Source: Pseudomonas anuradhapurensis
GTDB lineage: Bacteria; Pseudomonadota; Gammaproteobacteria; Pseudomonadales; Pseudomonadaceae
DNA: 64,000 bases
Assembly: GCF_014269225.2 (NCBI RefSeq)
Contig: NZ_CP077097.1
Coordinates: 3,421,001 to 3,485,000, forward strand
Direction: 5' to 3'
In this document: positions 41,469 through 50,763 of the stretch, piece by piece
Numbering within the stretch: the first letter of the stretch is position 1
Layout of the letters: each line of letters opens with the position of its first letter
The notes under the pieces: model-generated
Seen by the model: the letters and a program-made list of their open reading frames with translations, nothing else
Databases searched by the model: none
Told to the model about the DNA's origin: nothing
Translations under genes and position numbers: made by a program

Positions 41469-41497
41469 TTGACCCGGCCCGGAGCGGTTTCTAGAAT
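41469..41497 (+). promoter_or_regulatory. Sigma70-like promoter of mltD
   Basis: TTGACC, a 17-base spacer and TAGAAT (5 of 6 matches in each hexamer), 36 bp before the mltD ATG. Confidence 0.7.
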
Positions 41498-41533
41498 CGC
41501 CGAAATTTTTCGCCCGGAAACCTGTGTCAGCCG

Positions 41534-42964
41534 ATGTCTTCACGTAGCCGCAGAACCTCTCATTCCGTCGCCCTGACGCGCCTGGCCCAAATCAGTGCGC
41601 TGGCCCTGGCCGCCACCCTGGTGGGCTGCCAGAGCACCCGTCAGCTCGACGAATCCGATAGCGTTCGCGCGCACAACTACCAAGCACGGATCAAGCACAA
41701 GCCATCCCCGTTGCAGGTCAAGCCGGCCGAGCAGCCGCCACAGGACGTGTGGGAACGCATGCGCCAGGGCTTTGCCCTGCAGGACAACATCGACGTCAAC
41801 CCGCGCATCGAACAGCAGCGCCTGTGGTTCGCCAGCAACCCGAGCTTCATCGAAACCGCCGGCGAGCGCGGCAGCCTCTACCTGCACTACATTGTCGAGC
41901 GCCTTGAAGAGCGCGACATGCCGCTGGAACTGGCCCTGCTGCCAGCCATCGAAAGCGCCTACAACCCGATGGCCTACTCGCGCGCCCACGCCGCGGGCAT
42001 GTGGCAGTTCATCCCGTCCACCGGTCGTCATTTCAACCTGCGCCAGACCAACTTCTACGATGGCCGTCGCGACGTGACCGCCTCGACCAACGCCGCGCTG
42101 GACTACCTCAGCCGCCTGCACGACATGTTCAACGGTGACTGGCTGCTGGCCCTGGCCGCCTACAACGCCGGCGAAGGCACGGTCAGCCGCGCCATCGAAC
42201 GCAACGAACGGCTCGGCCTGCCGACCGACTACTGGAACCTGCCGCTGCCCCAGGAAACCCGCGACTACGTGCCCAAGCTGCTGGCCTTGTCGCAGGTGGT
42301 GCTGACGCCGGAAGCCTATGGCGTGAACCTCAACCCGATCGCCAACGAACCCTACTTCGAGGCGGTGGCCATCAACGACCGCCTCGACCTGTCGCGTGTG
42401 GCCGCCTTCGCCAACATCGACGAAGACGAGCTGATCCAGCTCAACCCGGCGTACAAGAAACGCATGACCGTGGACGGCCCGCAACAACTGCTGGTGCCGA
42501 CCGCAAAAGCGCAGCTGCTGAGCGACAGCCTGTCCAACCTCAAGCCCGAGCAACTGGTCAGCCTGCAGCCGAACCAGGCCGTGTTCGCCCGTGCCGTGGC
42601 CGAAGCCCAGGCACCGGTGGCGGCGCGCAGCTACCGGGTCAAGCGCGGCGACAACCTGGGCAGCATTGCCAAGGCCAACCGCGTTTCGGTCAAGGACATC
42701 AAGCGCTGGAACCGGCTCTCCGGCAATAGCGTACGCGCCGGCCAGGTGCTGGCCCTGCGCGGGGGCAATGCGCCAAGCGCGGCTGCCAACCGGGTAGCGG
42801 CATCCGGCAAGCGTTCCACCCAATACAAGGTGCGCAAGGGCGACTCGCTGTACCTGGTGGCCAAGCGCTTCAACGTTGAAATGCAACACCTCAAGCGCTG
42901 GAACCCGCGTAGCGGTCACGCCCTGAAGCCAGGCCAGACCCTGACCGTCTACCTCTCGCATTGA
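41534..42964 (+). CDS. mltD: Membrane-bound lytic murein transglycosylase D
   Basis: 476 residues. A lipoprotein signal ends at ALAATLVGC (lipidated Cys32), pointing to membrane anchoring. The SLT domain (about 115-240) has the catalytic Glu140 in LLPAIESAYNP and the YNAGEGTVSRAI motif. Two LysM domains follow (about 363-405 and 430-475: YRVKRGDNLGSIAKANRV, YKVRKGDSLYLVAKRFNV), which bind peptidoglycan. It cuts the glycan chain to 1,6-anhydro-muropeptides during wall turnover. Confidence 0.95.
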   Translation: MSSRSRRTSHSVALTRLAQISALALAATLVGCQSTRQLDESDSVRAHNYQARIKHKPSPLQVKPAEQPPQDVWERMRQGFALQDNIDVNPRIEQQRLWFASNPSFIETAGERGSLYLHYIVERLEERDMPLELALLPAIESAYNPMAYSRAHAAGMWQFIPSTGRHFNLRQTNFYDGRRDVTASTNAALDYLSRLHDMFNGDWLLALAAYNAGEGTVSRAIERNERLGLPTDYWNLPLPQETRDYVPKLLALSQVVLTPEAYGVNLNPIANEPYFEAVAINDRLDLSRVAAFANIDEDELIQLNPAYKKRMTVDGPQQLLVPTAKAQLLSDSLSNLKPEQLVSLQPNQAVFARAVAEAQAPVAARSYRVKRGDNLGSIAKANRVSVKDIKRWNRLSGNSVRAGQVLALRGGNAPSAAANRVAASGKRSTQYKVRKGDSLYLVAKRFNVEMQHLKRWNPRSGHALKPGQTLTVYLSH

Positions 42965-42988
42965 TCCTCGCCTGCAGCATTGACCGGT

Positions 42989-43111
42989 AGCTGTAGGAGC
43001 GGCCTTGTGTCGCGACAGGGCTGCGCAGCAGCCCCAGATCATTGAAGGTGATGCCGATATCGCTGGGGCTGCTGCGCAGCCCTGTCGCGACACAAGGCCG
43101 CTCCTACAGCT
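42989..43111. repeat. Long inverted repeat, family B
   Basis: Inverted arms AGCTGTAGGAGCGGCCTTGT... and complement, about 46 bases each, separated by about 31 bases. It lies after mltD and before the peptide transporter operon and could fold into a large stem in the mltD transcript. Confidence 0.9.
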
Positions 43112-43296
43112 TGAACTGCGCCCCAATGATGGACAGGTGTTCAAGATCAAGGGCGCAGGTCAGCTACCGCGTCATGCCCGTTAGGCAGAAGCAGGCAAGC
43201 TCGCCCACCCCACCTTCAAAACCTCTCTTTTTCCAACCCCACCAAGCTGTTACTGTACCCCGATCAAAGCCCAACGCCTCTGGATCGGATGCCGAC

Positions 43297-45126
43297 TTGA
43301 TACGTCCCCTCCTGCTTTCACTCAGCCTGGCCTTGAGCTTTCCCGCAGCCGCGATGGTGAGCGAAAGCCACGGATACGCGCAGTTCGGCACGCTCAAGTA
43401 CCCAGCCACATTCACCCATTTCGACTGGGTCAACCCGCATGCGCCCAAGGGCGGCACCTTGCGGGCGATGGCCTTCGGCACCTTCGACACCCTCAACCCC
43501 TACACCTTCAAGGGGTCGAGCCCGATTACCACGCCCAATTTCCAGCAATACGGCATCAGCGAGCTGAACGAGCCGCTGATGGTCGGCACCGGCCAGTACG
43601 ACCCGTCCGGCGACGAGCCGACCTCCAGCTACGGCCTGATCGCGCGTTCGGTGGAGTACAGCGAGGACCGCAGCTGGGTGGTGTTCAACCTGCGCCCGGA
43701 AGCCCGCTGGCACGACGGCAAGCCGATCACCTCGGCAGACGTGGCCTTCAGCTATCGCACGCTGCTCAAGGACGGCCACCCGATCTACCGCACCAACCTG
43801 CAGGAAGTGCAGCGGGTGGATATCCTCGGCCCGCTGCGCATCCGCTTCGTGTTCAAGCGCGCCGGCAACCCGCTGCTGATCCTGCGCCTGGGCGAGATGC
43901 CGGTACTGCCCAAACACTATTGGCAAACGCGCGACTTCAAGGCCACCACCTTCGAGCCGCCGCTGGGCAGCGGCCCCTACCGCATCACCGAGGTCCAGCC
44001 CGGGCGCCGGCTGGTGTTCGAGCGGGTGAAGAACTACTGGGGCAAGGACCTGGCGGTGAACCGTGGCAAGTACAACTTCAACCGCGTCGAATATGAGTTC
44101 TATCGCGATGCCACGGTGGCCTTCGAAGCGTTCAAGGCCGGCGAGTTCGACATCTATATCGAGCACCAGGCAAAGAACTGGGCCAACGGTTACAACTTCC
44201 CCGCCGTGCGCCGTGGCGAGGTGATCAAGGCGCAGATCCCGCACCGCATCCCGACCCAGACCCAGGGCTTGTTCATGAACAGCCGGCGGGCGACCTTCAG
44301 CGACCCACGGGTGCGCCAGGCATTGGGGCTGATGCTCGACTTCGAGTGGACCAACCGCGCGCTGTTCAGCGGCGCCTACCGCCGCTCGACCAGTTACTAC
44401 CCCAACAGCGATTTCACCGCCAGCGGCCTGCCCACCGGCAAGGAATGGCTGCTGCTGGCACCGTTCCGCGACCAGTTGCCGGCCAGGCTGTTCAGCGAAC
44501 CGTACAAGGTCAGCCAGACCGATGGCCGCGGCATCGGCCGCCAGACCCTGCGCCAGGCCCTCGGCCTGCTCGCCGAAGCCGGCTGGAAGCTCGATGGCCA
44601 GCGCCTGGTCAACAGCAAGGGCCAGCAACTGCGCATGGAGCTGCTGTTGGTCAACCCCAACCTTGAACGCATCCTGCAGCCTTATGTGGAAAACCTGGCC
44701 AGCATCGGCATCGATGCACATTTGCGTACCGTCGACCGCGCCCAGTACAAACAGCGCCTGGACCAGTTCGATTTCGACATGATCCTGATGACCCTGAACC
44801 AGACCCTGAGCCCTGGCCTTGAACAGTGGCTGTACTTCCACTCCAGCCAGGCCACGACCAAGGGCAGCAAGAACTATGCTGGGGTCCGCGACCCGGTGGT
44901 CGACCACCTGCTCGACACCCTGCTCGCCGCCCGCAGCCGCGATGACCAGGTGGCCTCCGCCCGCGCCCTGGACCGCGTGCTGTCATGGCAGTACTACATG
45001 ATCCCCAACTGGTACCTCGATAATCATCGCCTGGCCTACCGCAACCGGTTCGCTTTTGTCACCACGCCGCCCTACACCCTCGGGCTGAACAGCTGGTGGA
45101 TCAAGACTTCGGAGAAAGCCCAATGA
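43297..45126 (+). CDS. Oligopeptide ABC transporter substrate-binding protein (YejA-like), first copy
   Basis: 609 residues from TTG 43297, giving a signal peptide MIRPLLLSLSLALSFPAAA. No in-frame ATG provides a signal sequence, and GGAT lies about 7 bases before the TTG. The body is an SBP_bac_5 (DppA/OppA-type) domain: DWVNPHAPKGGTLR, NLRPEARWHDGKPITSADVA, LGSGPYRI. This long-N-terminus form belongs to the YejA group, for peptides and microcin C-like molecules. ATGA overlap with the second copy. Confidence 0.88.
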   Translation: MIRPLLLSLSLALSFPAAAMVSESHGYAQFGTLKYPATFTHFDWVNPHAPKGGTLRAMAFGTFDTLNPYTFKGSSPITTPNFQQYGISELNEPLMVGTGQYDPSGDEPTSSYGLIARSVEYSEDRSWVVFNLRPEARWHDGKPITSADVAFSYRTLLKDGHPIYRTNLQEVQRVDILGPLRIRFVFKRAGNPLLILRLGEMPVLPKHYWQTRDFKATTFEPPLGSGPYRITEVQPGRRLVFERVKNYWGKDLAVNRGKYNFNRVEYEFYRDATVAFEAFKAGEFDIYIEHQAKNWANGYNFPAVRRGEVIKAQIPHRIPTQTQGLFMNSRRATFSDPRVRQALGLMLDFEWTNRALFSGAYRRSTSYYPNSDFTASGLPTGKEWLLLAPFRDQLPARLFSEPYKVSQTDGRGIGRQTLRQALGLLAEAGWKLDGQRLVNSKGQQLRMELLLVNPNLERILQPYVENLASIGIDAHLRTVDRAQYKQRLDQFDFDMILMTLNQTLSPGLEQWLYFHSSQATTKGSKNYAGVRDPVVDHLLDTLLAARSRDDQVASARALDRVLSWQYYMIPNWYLDNHRLAYRNRFAFVTTPPYTLGLNSWWIKTSEKAQ

Positions 45127-46958
45127 TGCCAACGCACCGCCTGCGCCGGCTGGCCGGCAGCCTGTTGCTTGCCTGCCTGAGCCTTCCCGCCCTGGCCGCA
45201 CCGCAACACGCACTCACCCTGTACGACGAGCCAGCCAAATACCCGGCCGACTTCAAGCACTTCGACTACGTCAACCCCGACGCGCCCAAGGGCGGCACCT
45301 TCCGCCAATCCAGCTTCGGCGGCTTCGACAGCCTCAACCCGTTCATCAACAAGGGCGTGTCGGCCGAGAACATCAGCATCATCTACGACACCCTGATGCG
45401 CCAGAGCCAGGATGAGCCGTTCACGGAATACGGCCTGGTGGCCGGCAAGATCGAGAAGGCCCCGGACAACAGCTGGGTGCGTTTCTACCTGCGCCCCGAA
45501 GCACGCTTCCACGACGGCCACCCGATGCGCGCCGACGATGTGGTATTCACCTTCAACGCCCTGATCAAGGACGGTGCGCCGCTGTACCGCCAGTATTACT
45601 CCGACGTTGCCGAAGTGGTCGCCGAAGACCCGCTGAAGGTGCTGTTCCGCTTCAAGCACCGCAACAACCGCGAGCTGCCGCTTATTCTCGGCCAGCTGCC
45701 GGTACTGCCCAAGCACTGGTACGAAACCCGCGAATTCAACCGCGGCAACCTGGAAATCCCGCTGGGCAGCGGCCCGTACAAGGTCGCCGAAGTGAAAGCC
45801 GGGCGCTCGATACGCTACGAGCGGGTCAAGGATTACTGGGCCAAGGACCTGCCGATCAACCGCGGCTTCTACAACTTCGATGTGATGACCTTCGATTCCT
45901 ACCGCGACACCACGGTCGCCCTCGAAGCATTGAAGGCAGGGGCGTTCGACTATGCGCTGGAGGTCAGCGCGAAGAACTGGGCCACCGCGTACGACATACC
46001 GGCCGTACGTGACGGCCGCCTGATCAAGGAAGAGCTGCCCAACGGCAATCCCACCGGCATGCAGGGCTTCATCTTCAACATCCGCCGCCCAGTGTTCCAG
46101 GATATCCGCGTGCGCCAGGCGCTAAGCCTGCTGCTGGACTACGAGTGGACCAACAAGCAGCTGTTCAACGGCGCCTACACCCGGACCGGCAGCTACTTCG
46201 AGAACTCGGAAATGGCTGCCCGCGGCCTGCCCAGCCCCAGCGAGCTGAAAATCCTCGAGCCGCTGCGCGGCAAAGTGCCCGAGCAAGTATTCAGCGAGAC
46301 CTTCCACAACCCGGTCAGCGACGGTAGCGGCATGATCCGCGAACAGCAGCGCCAGGCCTACAAGCTGCTGCAGGAAGCGGGCTGGAAAATCGTCGATGAC
46401 AAGATGGTCGACGCCCAGGGCAAGCCGGTGAGCATCGAGTTCCTGCTGGCACAGACCGAGTTCGAGCGCATCCTGCTGCCGTTCAAGCGCAACCTCGCCG
46501 ACCTCGGTATCGAGCTGAACATCCGCCGGGTCGACGTGTCCCAGTACATCACTCGCCTGCGTTCACGCGACTACGACATGATCGTCGGCGGCTACCCGCA
46601 GTCCAACTCGCCGGGCAACGAGCAGCGCGAGTTCTGGTCCAGCGCTGCCGCCGACAACCCCGGCAGCCGCAACTTCATCGGCCTGCGCGACCCGGCCATC
46701 GACCAATTGGTGGAACAATTGATCAACGCCGATTCACGCCAGAGCCTGATCGACCACTGCCGCGCCCTCGATCGCGTGTTGCTGTGGGGTTACTACGTGA
46801 TCCCCAACTGGCACATCAAGACCTGGCGCGTGGCCTACTGGAACCACATCGGCCACCCCAAGGTATCGCCCAAGTACGACATCGGCATCGACACCTGGTG
46901 GATCAAGCCCGGCGTGACGCCGGCGGTCAGCGCAACCCCTGCGGACGAGGCCAACTGA
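45123..46958 (+). CDS. Oligopeptide ABC transporter substrate-binding protein (YejA-like), second copy
   Basis: 611 residues with a signal peptide ([20 protein letters not shown]...ALA). The body resembles the first copy ([55 protein letters not shown]) and is clearly a tandem paralogue. The ATG overlaps the previous stop; GGAGAAAG lies just upstream. The two copies probably widen the range of peptides passed to the shared permease. 1 bp before yejB. Confidence 0.9.
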   Translation: MMPTHRLRRLAGSLLLACLSLPALAAPQHALTLYDEPAKYPADFKHFDYVNPDAPKGGTFRQSSFGGFDSLNPFINKGVSAENISIIYDTLMRQSQDEPFTEYGLVAGKIEKAPDNSWVRFYLRPEARFHDGHPMRADDVVFTFNALIKDGAPLYRQYYSDVAEVVAEDPLKVLFRFKHRNNRELPLILGQLPVLPKHWYETREFNRGNLEIPLGSGPYKVAEVKAGRSIRYERVKDYWAKDLPINRGFYNFDVMTFDSYRDTTVALEALKAGAFDYALEVSAKNWATAYDIPAVRDGRLIKEELPNGNPTGMQGFIFNIRRPVFQDIRVRQALSLLLDYEWTNKQLFNGAYTRTGSYFENSEMAARGLPSPSELKILEPLRGKVPEQVFSETFHNPVSDGSGMIREQQRQAYKLLQEAGWKIVDDKMVDAQGKPVSIEFLLAQTEFERILLPFKRNLADLGIELNIRRVDVSQYITRLRSRDYDMIVGGYPQSNSPGNEQREFWSSAAADNPGSRNFIGLRDPAIDQLVEQLINADSRQSLIDHCRALDRVLLWGYYVIPNWHIKTWRVAYWNHIGHPKVSPKYDIGIDTWWIKPGVTPAVSATPADEAN

Positions 46959-46959
46959 G

Positions 46960-48033
46960 ATGCTGGCCTATATCCTGCGCCGCCTGCTGCTGATCATCCC
47001 GACCTTGTTCGGCATCCTGATCATCAACTTCATCATCGTCCAGGCCGCCCCCGGCGGCCCGGTCGAGCAGATGATCGCCAAGCTCGAAGGCTTCGAAGGC
47101 GCCACCAGCCGGATTGCCGGTGGCGGCGCCGAAGTGTCGGTGGCCGGTTCCAACTACCGCGGCGCCCAAGGCCTGGACCCGGCCTTGGTCGCCGAGATCG
47201 AGCGCATGTACGGCTTCGACAAGTCGGCGCCCGAACGCCTGTGGATCATGATCAAGAACTACGCCCGCCTGGACTTCGGCGACAGCTTCTTCCGCGATGC
47301 CAAGGTCATCGACCTGATCATCGAGAAAATGCCGGTGTCGATTTCGCTGGGGCTGTGGAGCACGCTGATCATGTACCTGGTGTCGATCCCGCTGGGTATC
47401 GCCAAGGCCGTACGCCACGGTAGCCACTTCGACGTGTGGACCAGTTCGGCGATCATCGTCGGCTATGCCATCCCGGCGTTCCTCTTTGCCATTCTGCTGA
47501 TCGTGCTGTTCGCCGGCGGCAGCTACTTCGACTGGTTCCCGTTGCGCGGCCTCACCTCCAACAACTTCGACGAGCTGAGCACCACCGGCAAAGTGCTGGA
47601 CTACTTCTGGCACCTGGTCCTGCCAATCACCGCGCTGGTCATCGGCAACTTCGCCACCATGACCTTGCTGACCAAGAACAGCTTCCTCGACGAGATCAAC
47701 AAGCAGTACGTGGTCACCGCCAAGGCCAAGGGCCTGAGCCGACCGCGCGTGCTGTACGGCCACGTGTTCCGCAACGCCATGCTGCTGGTGATCGCCGGGT
47801 TCCCTTCGGCATTCATCGGTATCTTCTTCACCGGCTCGTTGTTGATCGAGGTGATCTTCAGCCTCGACGGCCTGGGCCTGATGAGTTTCGAGGCGGCCAT
47901 CAACCGCGACTACCCGGTGGTCTTCGGCACCCTGTTCATCTTCACCCTGCTGGGGTTGGTGGTGAAACTGATCGGCGACCTGACCTATACCCTGGTCGAT
48001 CCACGCATCGACTTCGCCAGCCGGGAGCACTGA
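46960..48033 (+). CDS. yejB: Peptide ABC transporter permease, YejB type
   Basis: 357 residues, six membrane helices. N terminus [20 protein letters not shown] is characteristic; a large periplasmic loop (about 30-110) is typical of YejB. The cytoplasmic coupling segment is [22 protein letters not shown]. Followed 1 bp later by yejE. Confidence 0.92.
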   Translation: MLAYILRRLLLIIPTLFGILIINFIIVQAAPGGPVEQMIAKLEGFEGATSRIAGGGAEVSVAGSNYRGAQGLDPALVAEIERMYGFDKSAPERLWIMIKNYARLDFGDSFFRDAKVIDLIIEKMPVSISLGLWSTLIMYLVSIPLGIAKAVRHGSHFDVWTSSAIIVGYAIPAFLFAILLIVLFAGGSYFDWFPLRGLTSNNFDELSTTGKVLDYFWHLVLPITALVIGNFATMTLLTKNSFLDEINKQYVVTAKAKGLSRPRVLYGHVFRNAMLLVIAGFPSAFIGIFFTGSLLIEVIFSLDGLGLMSFEAAINRDYPVVFGTLFIFTLLGLVVKLIGDLTYTLVDPRIDFASREH

Positions 48034-48034
48034 C

Positions 48035-49054
48035 ATGGCCCTGTCCCCCCTCAACCGTCGGCGCTTCGAGCGCTTCAAGGCCAACCGCCGTGGCTGGTGG
48101 TCGCTGTGGCTGTTCCTGATCCTGTTCGGCCTGAGCCTGGGCGCCGAGCTGATCGCCAACGACAAGCCGATTGCCGTGCGCTACGACGGCGCCTGGTACT
48201 TCCCGGCGTTCAAGCGCTACCCGGAAACCACCTTCGGCGGCGAATTCCCGCTGGAGGCCAACTACAAGAGCCCGTACATCCGCGACCTGCTGGCGAAGAA
48301 GGACAGCTGGGTGCTGTGGGCGCCGATCCCGTTCAGCTACCAGAGCATCAACTACGACCTGCGTGTACCGGCCCCGGCGCCGCCGTCGGCGGACAACTGG
48401 CTGGGCACCGATGACCAGGGCCGCGACGTGCTGGCACGGGTGATCTACGGCTTCCGTATTTCGGTGCTGTTCGCCCTGACCCTGACCCTGCTCAGTTCCA
48501 TCGTCGGCGTGATCGCCGGGGCCCTGCAGGGCTTCTATGGTGGCTGGGTCGACCTGGCCGGGCAGCGCTTTTTGGAAGTCTGGTCCGGCCTGCCGGTGCT
48601 GTACCTGCTGATTATCCTGGCCAGTTTCGTGCAGCCGAATTTCTGGTGGCTGCTGGGCATCATGCTGCTGTTTTCATGGATGAGCCTGGTGGACGTGGTA
48701 CGCGCCGAATTCCTCCGCGGGCGCAACCTGGAATACGTGCGCGCCGCCCGTGCCCTGGGCATGCGCAATGGCGCGATCATGTACCGGCACATCCTGCCCA
48801 ATGCCATGATCTCGACCATGACCTTCATGCCGTTCATCCTCACCGGCGCCATCGGCACCCTCACCGCGCTGGACTTCCTCGGTTTCGGCCTGCCGCCTGG
48901 CGCACCGTCGCTGGGCGAGCTGGTTGCCCAGGGCAAGTCCAACCTGCAGGCGCCATGGCTGGGCATCAGCGCCTTCGCCGTGCTGGCGCTGATGCTGAGC
49001 CTGCTGGTGTTCATCGGCGAATCCGCCCGCGATGCCTTCGACCCGAGGAAGTGA
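48035..49054 (+). CDS. yejE: Peptide ABC transporter permease, YejE type
   Basis: 339 residues. An N-terminal helix (WSLWLFLILFGLSLGAELIA) and a periplasmic insert precede WLGTDDQGRDVLARVIYG, the motif of DppC/YejE permeases; the coupling segment is YVRAARALGMRNGAIMYRHI. Overlaps by none; 1 bp before the ATP-binding gene's start region. Confidence 0.92.
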   Translation: MALSPLNRRRFERFKANRRGWWSLWLFLILFGLSLGAELIANDKPIAVRYDGAWYFPAFKRYPETTFGGEFPLEANYKSPYIRDLLAKKDSWVLWAPIPFSYQSINYDLRVPAPAPPSADNWLGTDDQGRDVLARVIYGFRISVLFALTLTLLSSIVGVIAGALQGFYGGWVDLAGQRFLEVWSGLPVLYLLIILASFVQPNFWWLLGIMLLFSWMSLVDVVRAEFLRGRNLEYVRAARALGMRNGAIMYRHILPNAMISTMTFMPFILTGAIGTLTALDFLGFGLPPGAPSLGELVAQGKSNLQAPWLGISAFAVLALMLSLLVFIGESARDAFDPRK

Positions 49055-49055
49055 C

Positions 49056-50663
49056 ATGAGTGAACAGAACCTGATCGAAGTGCGCGACCTGGCGGTGGAG
49101 TTCGTCACCGGGGAGCAGGTCAACCGCGTGGTGGATGGCATCAGCTTCGATATCCGCAAGGGCGAGACGCTGGCCCTGGTCGGCGAAAGCGGCTCGGGCA
49201 AGTCGGTGACCGCGCACTCGATCCTGCGCCTGCTGCCCTACCCCCTCGCCCGGCACCCCAGCGGCAGCATCCGCTTCGAGGGCAAGGACCTCCTGCAGCA
49301 GAACGAGAAGAGCCTGCAACGCATCCGCGGCAACCGCATTGCGATGATCTTTCAGGAGCCGATGACCTCGCTGAACCCGTTGCACTGCATCGAGAAGCAG
49401 ATCAACGAGATTCTGCTGCTGCACAAGGGCTTGACCGGCAAGGAAGCGACGGCACGTACGCTGGAGCTGCTGGACATGGTCGGCATCCCCGAGCCACGCA
49501 AGCGCCTGAAGGCCCTGCCCCACGAGCTATCGGGCGGGCAGCGCCAGCGGGTGATGATCGCCATGGCGCTGGCCAACGAACCCGACCTGCTGATTGCCGA
49601 CGAACCGACCACGGCGCTGGATGTAACCGTGCAGTTGAAGATCCTCGACCTGCTCAAGGAGCTCCAGGCGCGCCTGGGCATGGCCCTGCTGCTGATCAGC
49701 CACGACCTCAACCTGGTGCGGCGCATCGCCCACCGGGTGTGCGTGATGCAACGCGGACAGATCGTCGAGCAGGCTGAATGCAGCCGATTGTTCAGCGCCC
49801 CGCAGCACCACTACACGCAGATGCTGATCAATGCCGAGCCCAGCGGGCTGCCGGCCCACAACCCGGTAGGCGCGCCCTTGCTGGAGGTGGATGACCTCAA
49901 GGTGTGGTTCCCGATCAAGAAAGGCTTGCTGCGGCGTACGGTTGATCATGTGAAGGCCGTGGACGGGGTCAACTTCAGCCTGCCGCAGGGGCAGACGCTG
50001 GGGATTGTCGGCGAGTCCGGCTCGGGCAAGTCGACGCTGGGCCTGGCGATCCTGCGGCTGATTGCCAGCCAGGGCGGGATTCGCTTCCACGGGCAACAGC
50101 TCGAATGCCTCAACCAGAAGGCAGTACGGCCATTACGGCGGGAAATGCAGGTGGTGTTCCAGGACCCGTTCGGCAGCCTGAGCCCACGCATGTGCGTGGC
50201 GGATATCGTCGGTGAAGGGCTGCGTATTCACCGCATCGGCACAGCGCAGGAGCAGGAAGCAGCGATTATTGCCGCGCTGGAGGAAGTCGGGCTGGACCCG
50301 CGCACCCGGCATCGCTACCCGCATGAGTTTTCCGGTGGGCAGCGCCAGCGCATTGCCATTGCCCGGGCCCTGGTATTGAAGCCGGCGCTGATCCTGCTGG
50401 ATGAACCGACATCGGCGCTGGACCGTACGGTGCAGCGGCAGGTGGTGGAACTGCTGCGCAACCTGCAGCAGAAATACAACCTGACCTACCTGTTCATCAG
50501 CCATGACCTGGCGGTGATCAAGGCGCTGAGCCACCAGTTGATGGTGATCAAGCATGGCCAGGTGGTGGAGCAAGGGGACGCGCAGGCGATCTTCCACGCG
50601 CCGCAGCATCCGTATACCCGGCAGTTGCTGGAGGCGGCGTTTCTGGAGGTGGAGGCGTCGTAG
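49056..50663 (+). CDS. yejF: Peptide ABC transporter ATP-binding protein, fused YejF type
   Basis: 535 residues with two complete ABC domains. The first has Walker A GESGSGKS (about 42-49), signature LSGGQRQRVMIAMAL and Walker B LLIADEPTTALD. The second has GESGSGKS (about 316-323), FSGGQRQRIAIARAL and LILLDEPTSALD. Both halves look competent, so one polypeptide can drive the YejB/YejE pore. The ATG at 49056 follows GAGGAAG. Confidence 0.94.
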   Translation: MSEQNLIEVRDLAVEFVTGEQVNRVVDGISFDIRKGETLALVGESGSGKSVTAHSILRLLPYPLARHPSGSIRFEGKDLLQQNEKSLQRIRGNRIAMIFQEPMTSLNPLHCIEKQINEILLLHKGLTGKEATARTLELLDMVGIPEPRKRLKALPHELSGGQRQRVMIAMALANEPDLLIADEPTTALDVTVQLKILDLLKELQARLGMALLLISHDLNLVRRIAHRVCVMQRGQIVEQAECSRLFSAPQHHYTQMLINAEPSGLPAHNPVGAPLLEVDDLKVWFPIKKGLLRRTVDHVKAVDGVNFSLPQGQTLGIVGESGSGKSTLGLAILRLIASQGGIRFHGQQLECLNQKAVRPLRREMQVVFQDPFGSLSPRMCVADIVGEGLRIHRIGTAQEQEAAIIAALEEVGLDPRTRHRYPHEFSGGQRQRIAIARALVLKPALILLDEPTSALDRTVQRQVVELLRNLQQKYNLTYLFISHDLAVIKALSHQLMVIKHGQVVEQGDAQAIFHAPQHPYTRQLLEAAFLEVEAS

Positions 50664-50682
50664 CCAGCCACCGCCAGGGCGG

Positions 50683-50714
50683 GCCCCTTTGCGGCTAGAC
50701 CGGCGAAGGGGCCG
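50683..50714. terminator. REP-like hairpin between convergent genes
   Basis: GGCCCCTTTGCGG / CCGGCGAAGGGGCC form a nearly perfect stem around CTAGA between convergent yejF and the siderophore receptor. No T-tract; it may terminate both transcripts partially. A variant of the REP theme. Confidence 0.55.
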
Positions 50715-50763
50715 GCACTGGCACGCCACGAGCTTCTGTGAAGCCAGCGCCCCGGTCGGCTAC

